This document shows positions 8,679-18,000 of a stretch of DNA of 20,000 bases, in pieces; positions within the stretch are counted from its first letter, which is position 1; each line of letters starts with the position of its first letter. The DNA lies in the NCBI GenBank assembly GCA_001586965.3, contig LUCW03000415.1, positions 1 to 20,000 on the forward strand, written 5' to 3'. The notes under the pieces were generated by a model. It saw only the letters and a program-made list of their open reading frames with translations, did no database searches and was not told where the DNA came from. Made by a program: the position numbers and the translations under genes. This stretch comes from Sphaeroforma sirkka (Eukaryota > Opisthokonta > Ichthyosporea > Ichthyophonida).

Positions 8679-11600
8679 ACATATATATATATATTATGAA
8701 TATAAATCTTTAATATGTATGTATGTATGTATGTATGTAATACATATGTATGTATGTATGTATGTATGTAATGTATGTATGTATGTAATGTATGTATGTA
8801 TGTATCAATACGTATGTATGCATGTATGTATGTATGTATGTATGTATGTACGTATGTATGCATGTATGTATGTATGTATGTATGTAATGTATGTATGTAT
8901 GTATGGACGTATATGTATGCGTATGTATGTATGTATGTACGCAGCAATGTACGTAATGTATGTATGTAATGTATGTATGTCCAATGGCAATGCATGCATG
9001 TATGTATGTATGTATGTATGTATGTATGTATGTATGTATGTATGGCACACGTATGCATGTATGTATGTATGTATGTACGTACGTATGGCAATAACGCTGC
9101 ATGCATCATGTATGTACCGTGTATGCATGTATGTGCACGCATGACACGTATGCATATTAACGCGCGTACATGCAATGCACGTACGTATGTATACGTATGT
9201 ATGCATGTACGTATGTGCATATGTATGCATGATATGTATCATGTATGTATGTATGCAATGGCGCACGCATGCACATGCACGCACGCGTATGCATGGTGCA
9301 CGTACGCACGTAACGCCAACATCACGCACGTATGGTCCATATGCACGTATGCATGCATGTACATGTACGTGCGCACGCACGTATGTAACGCACGCACGCA
9401 CGCATACGCAATGCATGTACAGCAATGTACGTATGCATTACATGTATTGCACGCACGTACGCACGCACGCACGTATCGCACGCATGTGATCTGATAATGA
9501 CGCATGTATGCACGCATGGCAATGTACGCATGCACGTACGCACGTACGTGCATGTACGTATGCACGCACGTACCGTAACGTACGCACGTATGTATGTATG
9601 TATGTATGCATGTGCATATATGCGCAATGCATTACGTACGCATTATTACGTTACCATGTATGTACGCATGTACGCAATATGCGTACGTACAATGTATGCG
9701 CAATGTATGTATGTATGTGTATGTACGGATGTATGTATGCATGTACGTATGGCATGCATGTATGCGCAGCGTGCGTACGTACGCAACGCAACACATGTAT
9801 GCACGCACGCCATGTGTGTTGTATGTATGTATGCATGTATGTATGTATGTAATGCATGTAATGCATGTATGCATGTATGTATGTATGTGTATGTATGTGT
9901 ATGTATATATGTATGTATGTATGCATGTATGTATGTATGTACGTATGTAATGTATGTGATGTTGATGTATGGCATGGCAAGATGTATGTATGTATGTATG
10001 TATATATCTATATATATATATATACATCCATACATCACAACATACATAAATTTATAGGTACATACATATATTCATACATACTAACATGCATACATACATA
10101 CATCATATATATATAATATATAGTTATATATATATATCACGTGTATGTTTATGTGTCCGTTTATAGGCTCTTGTACGTCCGTGTGCGTTGTTGTACAACC
10201 ATGCGAATTCATTGTGTCGGTTTCAAAAAGTGGGCACCTATTGAAGACGAGTGTAGGCTTGCTATGCTCATTCGCACTCATAGGAATAACTTCTGATTGA
10301 ACAACAAACGCACCTACTGTCCATTATTGGCCACTTTTTCCTCTGCTTTAGACTCAGTGGTATCACTAGCCGTGCGTGTGCGGTGTGCGTTTCATGTGTG
10401 CATCTGTTTGGTATCTGTGCACGTGTTGTGCTAGTCACCTGTTGCGTGTTTGGTGCCTACTGATGTGTCCATTTTATCTCTGCGGTATGAATATCCTGTT
10501 TGTCACTTGGCCTTGTCATAGTTTTCCTATTCGTGTTTTTCTCCTCTCTACTACCCATACATGCTTATATCTGAGTTTATACTACCCATACATGCGTATA
10601 TCTGAGTTTGTACTACCCATACATGTGTACATCTGAGTTTGTACTGCCCATACAAGTGTACATCTGAGTTTGTACTGCCCATACATGCGTATATCTGAGT
10701 TTGTACTACCCATACATGCGTATTTTTGAGTTTATACTGCCCATACATGCATATATCTGAGTTTTTTCTGCCCATACATGCGTATACCTGAGTTTGTACT
10801 GCCCATATATGCGTGTATATGAGTTTGTAAAGAAGTAAGCCTACTTGAATTTCGTTTGGAGACTGGGCAAAAGAATTGGCCTGTGCTGGTCCTGATTTCT
10901 GGACAGCACGTCGGAGTACCTATTGCTTAACAAGGCCCTACACGCGGAGTTGCACATTACTCTACATGGCACAAGTCATATGATATTGCATGGTGCCGAT
11001 CTAATGTCCAGGTACCGAACTACTTAAAGGTTCAAGTATATAAATGAATGGCATGGTTGCAAAGGTATTGTGCACCACACAGCCTTCAATTACACACAGA
11101 CAATGCGAAATGGATGAACGTCAGTGGCACTTGGCGCAGACTCATCACATCACATCCAATTGCTGAGATGTCATACCAACATTCTTTTGTCGTACAAGAC
11201 TATTGTCGTACAAGACTATTGTCGTACAACACTATTGTCGTACAACACTCTATTGTCGTACAAGTACAACACTCTATTGTCGTACAACCCTATTTGTCGT
11301 ACAATACTCTATTGTCGTACAACACTCTATTGTCGTACAGCACTCTATTGTCGTACAACCCGCTATTGTCGTACAGCACTCTATTGTCGTACAAATACAA
11401 CACTCTTGTCGTACAACACTCTATTGTCGTACAACCACTTTTGTCGTACAACACTCTATTGTCGTACTAAGCTCCAACGTCTCAATCACACACCTGAAAT
11501 GCCGTACCAACAATTCACGCCGTGGGTCTGCAGCATCTCACAAGGCACGGGTCATATGAATGTGAACACCGTCGATAGCACTCAGCACTCAGCTAATTTC

Positions 11601-14600
11601 GATATCAGCTTTGGCAAAAAGGACCCCTTTGGTATGTACGATGCCTTGGTGTGTGCAGGTGCATCTGGTATGCTACATACGAGCTAGTACGTGAATGTAT
11701 TTGCAGGTTATTGTTGTTGAGTTTGTACGTGAATGCGTTTACCGGTTGTTGTCTGTGGCTGTTGAGCTTGTACGTGAATGTGTTTACCGGTTGTTATCTG
11801 TGGCTGTTGAGCTTGTACGTACAAGCTTATGTAGCGATCACCATTGTGTTGCTATCCCACGTATCTTTGCACCCAACTCTTACTGACAGTGCTGTCCATG
11901 TGCATTCTTCTTTGCTGCGTGGGGTGTATCTTCAGGCAAGCTGAGGGTGTTGTCCTCGTACGTGCCACGGTATCTGCTCAGGAGGTTGAAGCGTCTGCCC
12001 AAACGACCAGACAGCATTGCCGAAGACAAGTTCTTGGGAGTCATATCTGTGGTGGATGTCTCCGGGTTTACCAAACTCAGGTACGGACAACCTCTCCGTG
12101 TATGTGTATGCGGGTAGATAGGCTAGACATCCGAACCCTGATTGGTTGCGAATGCTGATGTGTGTATGTGTACAAGTGTGCAGTGTATGTACGGATTGTG
12201 TACATTGCATGTCCGACTATGTTCAGGTGCCATTACGCCTACCACAGTTATCTGCGTATGGGCATGTGTTGGTACAGATTCACGTCTTATCACTAGAGCA
12301 CCCGTTAAGCTCAGGAGGTGTGTGCATTAACCTATGCGATGTCAAGTGTGTATACGCGTGTGCCATGCACGGTGATTGTCTTGTCTTCTGCAGTAAAGCG
12401 TGTTTAACAACCGCCTAGGTCATGGCTTTATGCACTGAAGGTGTCTTGTCATTCATGCACGGAGGGTGTCTTGTCATTCATGCACTGAGGTTGTCTTGTC
12501 ATCTGCAGTATAGCGTGTTTAACAACCACCTAGGTCATGGCTTCATGCACTGAGAGTGTCTTGTCATTCATGCACTGAGGGTTGTCTTGTCATTCATGCA
12601 CTGAGGGTGTCTTGTCATCTGTAGTTCAGTGTGTTTAACAACCACCTAGGTCATGGATTGTGGTACGTTTGTGCATGATGGCATACTATCTCGTGCTTGC
12701 GAGTATCGTCTTCTGTGATGGTGACACATGCTAATCTCGATTGTCGGGTACGCGATACGATCAGTAGAGTTATTGTGACCAAGTAACTAGTTATGTTCGA
12801 AGGTGAATTCGGCTTCTGAACTAAGAGTTATTGTGACCAAGTACCTAGTTATGTTCGAAGGTGAATCCGGCTTATGAACTAAGAGTTAATGTGACCAAGT
12901 ACCTAATTATGTTCGAAGGTGAATTCGGCTACTAAACTCAAAGGTATTGTGACCAAGTAGCTAGTTATGTTCGAAGGTGAATTTGGCTTCCTAACTAAGC
13001 CGTTTAGAACCACTTGCTCAGGGACAGCATCATTTGTTATTGCATGGTTTTTAATAGATCAGTTGTTGCTGCATGGTTTTTTAATAGATCAGTTGTTGTT
13101 GTTGCGGGTTTTTAATAGATCAGTTGTTGTTGCATGGTTTTCTGATAGATAAGTTGTAGTTGCATGGTTTTTAATACATCAGTTGTTGTTGCATGATTTT
13201 TTAATAGATCAGTTGTTGTTGCGTGGTTTTTTAATAGATCAGTTGTTGTTGCATGGTTTTCTGATAGATAAGTTGTAGTTGCATGGTTTTTTAATAGATC
13301 AGTTGTGGTTGCATGGTTTTCTAATAGAAAGGGTTAAGGCTATTGCCATCCGCTTGTGGTATTGTATTGCACTCGTTGATTGAGTTTCGGCCTAGCTTTG
13401 CATCGGTCAATCTCTTGTTTTAGTATTTCGATTGACGGTCACGTGCCCTTCTCTCTCTCCAGTTCACGTCTTGCCGCCAAAAACGACGGAATCGAGGAAT
13501 TGCAGGTGTGTTGTCTACACCCCACCCCATACACTTACACTCATACTCACACACTTCACACTCACACTCACATTCACACTCAGTGACACTCACTTCCACT
13601 CTCACTCGCACTCACACTCACACTCACATTCACACTCACACCCACACCCACACCCACACTCACACTCACATTCACACCCACACTCACACTCGCGTATGCA
13701 TTGTCTGTAATGATTAGTTGAACGTAGTATCTGAACGTTGAATGCAAGCTGTTTAGGACGGCTTCTCTGCTGTAAGTATTCGATAGTTCATAGATATGTG
13801 TAGACTCAGTCCGTTGCATCACTGCTTGCACATGCATGACTGTGTATGTTAAGGTTGATATTAAGTGTATAACTATGTGTGTTTAGGCTAATAACTATGG
13901 ATATGTTTAGTTGGCGTATAACTATGTATAAGTTTAGGTTAATAGAAAGTTAATAACTATATAAACAAATAGGTTAATAGTAAGCGTATAACTTTGTATA
14001 AGTTTAGGTTAATAGTAAGTGTATAACTATGTATACGTTTAGGTCAATAGTAAGTGTATGAAGTGTATATGTTTAGGTAAATAGTAAGTGTATAACTGTA
14101 TATATAAATAAATAGGTTAATAGTAAGCTTATAGCTATGTATATGTTTAGGTGAATAGTAAGTGTATAACTTGTATAGGTTTAGGTCAATAGAAAGTGTA
14201 TAAATGTGTATATGTTTAGGTAAATAGTAAGTGTATAGCTATATATATATATAAATAGGTTAATAACAAGCTTATAACTATGTATATGTTTAGGTAAATA
14301 GTAAGTGTATAACTTGTACAGGTTTAAGTCAATAGTAAGTGTATAAACATGTATACGTTTAGGTCAATAGTAAGTCTATAAATATGTACAAGTGTAGGTT
14401 CGTAAGTGTCCCCCATAGGCCATCAGTGTGTTGCAGTGGCCGTGTAACTGGTGCTTGTCCATGGTCACGGAATATGTATGAGCTCAGCGGTTCTCTCTGC
14501 ATATTCGGTGTGTATTTTGTCTTTCAGTCCCTTTTTTGAACTTGGTACATGAGCTACCTACACCTAACCTGCTGATAAAACACACTCACCACATCTGTTT

Positions 14601-16954
14601 GTCGTCGGTAAGCTACATCGATCACTTTCATCCCGTGCGTTTGTGTACTTATGTCATGGTTGTATTATCATCCTGCACTCCTGTTTTAGAACCATCTCAA
14701 CACGTACTTCGGTCAGTTGATTATGTGCATACACCAGTACGGTGGCGACATCGTAGCGTTTGCGGGAGATGCGTTGATTGCACTGTGGCTGGTGGAAGAG
14801 AAGGAAGGGCCTCAGAGCCAGAGCACGTATATGGACAACATGAAGGTACACTCGTGTTAACTACTGTCTATGTGTTGATACACTCGTGTTAACTACTGTC
14901 TACGTGTAGGTACAATCCTGCTAACTACTGTCTACATGTAGGTACAATCCTGCTAACTACTGTCTACATGTAGGTACACTCGTGCTACCTACTGTTTACG
15001 TGTAGTTACACTCGTGTTAGCTACTGTCTACATGTAGGTACACTCGTGTTAACGACTGTCTACATGTAGGTACACTCACGTTGTCTACATATATATGGCC
15101 AATATGAATGTACGCTCATGTTGTCTACGAGTTGGTCTACTCGTGTTAACTGCGGTCTACGTGTTGGTACACTCGTGTTAACTATTGTCTACATGTAGGT
15201 ACACTCGTGTTAACTACTGTCTACATGTAGGTACACTCGTGTTAAATGCGGTCTACGTGTAGGTACACTCGTGCTAACTACTGTTTACGTGTAGGTACAG
15301 TCGTGTTGACTACTGTCTAAATGTAGGTACACTCGTGTTAACTACTGTCTATGTGTTGATACACTCGTGTTAACTACTTTCTACGTGTAGGTACAATCCT
15401 GCTAACTACTGTCTACATGTAGGTACACTCGTGCTACCTACTGTTTACGTGTAGTTACACTCGTGTTAGCTACTGTCTACATGTAGGTACACTCGTGTTA
15501 ACGACTGTCTACATGTAGGTACACTCACGTTGTCTACATATATATGGCCAATATGAATGTACGCTCATGTTGTCTACGAGTTGGTCTACTCGTGTTAACT
15601 GCGGTCTACGTGTAGGTACACTCGTGTTAACTACTGTCTACATGTAGGTACACTCGTGTTAACTACTGTCTACATGTAGGTACACTCGTGTTTACTGCGG
15701 TCTACGTGTAGGTACACTCGTGTTAACTATTGTCTACATGTAGGTATTCTCGTGTTAACTACTGTCTACATGTAGGTACACTCGTGTTAAATGCGGTCTA
15801 CGTGTAGGTACACTCGTGTTAGCTACTGTCTACATGTAGGTACACTCGTGTTGACTACTGTCTACATGTAGGTACACTCGTGTTAAATGCGGTCTACGTG
15901 TAGGTACACTCGTGTTAACTACTGTCTACATGTAGGTACACTCGTGTTAACTACTGTTTACGTGTAGGTACACTCGTGTTAACTACTGTTTACGTGCAGG
16001 TACACTCGTGTTGTCTACTTGTATAAGGACAATATGAATGTACGCTCATGTTGTCTACGATTAGGTATGCCTATGTTATCTACATGTATGTTGTGTGGCC
16101 CTATTTTCCATCCTAGATTTGTTGTAAAAAATGTACAGGGCAGGATATGTATTCTCATCGGACCGTTGGTGGCTTTACATGATGGCTCTAGCAAGCGTGT
16201 ATCAGAGCTAAACGCAGCATCTACACAGAAAACAGGACCGCATCACCTTATGCTTATCAATTCGCTCACATATCTGTGTATGGACTTCTAGTACCAGGGT
16301 AGTTGTGAATGGTGCTCCAGGTGATGGTAATGCGTAAGTATGTGGCAAACCAAGCTCTGTGACGAGCTGTTTGTCGTCAAGCGAGATTTGCGATCCAATA
16401 CACACATATATACACGCATACACACACACACACGCACACACACACATTTATTTATATATATACGCATATACAAAGACATGCACATACATGTACACACACA
16501 TACATGCAAATACACACATAGTCCACTTACCAGCACAAGTACAGGAATACATCAGATGTGTTCTCACGATCTTCACTGAGCTCTCATTCATTCTCATAGG
16601 CTATCGGTTGTCTAAATACACACACTCGGAATCATCCATTACCTCACACACTCACCCAATACCATACACACTCAGAATCACCATTGCCACACACACTCAC
16701 CCACTACTACACACTGCACTCGCTCGATGTGCAGAAAGCTGCGTTTGCGTCGACGTGGTGTTCGTTGGAGATACAGCGCACTTTGGGACAGTACGACAGC
16801 AGCCCCACAGAGCCAGACCGCTCCAAGAAGGATATCCTCACCATCCACATCACGGCTGGGTTTGGTAGGTAGACAGTGTGTTGTTATAGTGTGTGGGGTG
16901 GCATGCGCGAGTGGTTTGACAGGGCATAAAGGGATGTTGTTTATGCTATTACAT

Positions 16955-17004
<50 letters not shown>

Positions 17005-17699
17005 CTCTACAGGTTGCTGTATGGGAATGCGCACGGGTAGTTGGTTGGGTATAGGTTAGTTGGGTGTCGCGATGCACATTACCTACGTTTTCTCTCTCAC
17101 TTTCTCATACGTTTTTACGTTTTCTTCAGGTCACTGTACGGGAATGAACGTGAGTGACTTTGGTGGGGCGTGATTCACATTCACTTACTCTTTCTCTCTC
17201 ACTTTCTTATACGTTTTTACGTTTTCTTCAGCTGTACGGGAATGCGCGTGGGTAGGTTTGGTGGGGCTTGGTTGTCATTCACTTACGCGTTCTCTCTCAC
17301 TTTCTCATACGTATTTACATTTTCTCTAGGCCACTGTACGGGAATGCACGTGGGTGGGTTTGGTGGGGCGTGGTTGTCATTCACTTGCGCTTTCTCTCTC
17401 ACTTTCCCATACGTTTTTACGTTTTCTCTAGGTCATTGCACGGGAATGCACGTGGTGGGTTTGGTGGGGCGTGGTTGTCATTCACTTACGCTTTCTTTCT
17501 CACTTTCTCATACGTTTTTACGGTTTCTCTAGGTCATTGTACGGGAATGCACGTGGGTGGGTTTGGTGGGGCGTGGTTCTGGCAGGTGTCGGGGAGACCC
17601 ATGGAACAGATCAGTCGCATTGACCAGTTTAGTAAAAGTGGTGATGTGGTGGTTAGCGCCGAGACATGGGTGCTGATAGGCGAGAAATGTACGGGAATC

Positions 17700-17796
<97 letters not shown>

Positions 17797-17952
17797 GTAC
17801 ATATATATAGGAATCAGGGTATATACACACACATACACACACACACACACACACATTATATATATATATATATATATATATAGTATTTATGGTATATATA
17901 TATATATATATATATAAACCATATATAGGAATCAGGGCATATACATATAAAA

Positions 17953-18000
<48 letters not shown>

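Noticed and set aside
8467..10116. Long open frames on both strands reading repeated C-M-Y-V or H-T-Y-I
   Set aside because: They are by-products of a stop-free 4-bp repeat, which cycles through all frames and both strands. No codon bias or start context, and they lie inside an intron.
10549..10827. Possible CRISPR array (31-bp repeats)
   Set aside because: Units are contiguous with no unique spacers, and the context is a eukaryotic intron. The same applies to the 32-bp array in intron 5.
11048..11687. Three overlapping + strand ORFs over the TTGTCGTAC array
   Set aside because: Repeat-encoded reading in all three frames. Only the last part of one frame (11534-11631) is retained as exon 2 on splice-phase grounds.
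12967..13152. 61-codon ORF in intron 3
   Set aside because: It runs through the 30-bp TTGTTGTTGCATGG repeat and lacks any motif; chance opening.
16019..16291. 90-codon ORF before exon 6
   Set aside because: It starts in minisatellite sequence, has no recognisable motif, and including it would break the exon 5 to exon 6 phase-0 junction.
16865..17532. The duplicated exon 7 starts as real tandem exons (mutually exclusive exons)
   Set aside because: Each copy holds only the first ~45 bases of the exon with no consistent donor, and reading on from the nearest copies meets a stop at 17530. They look like decoy acceptors rather than complete exons.
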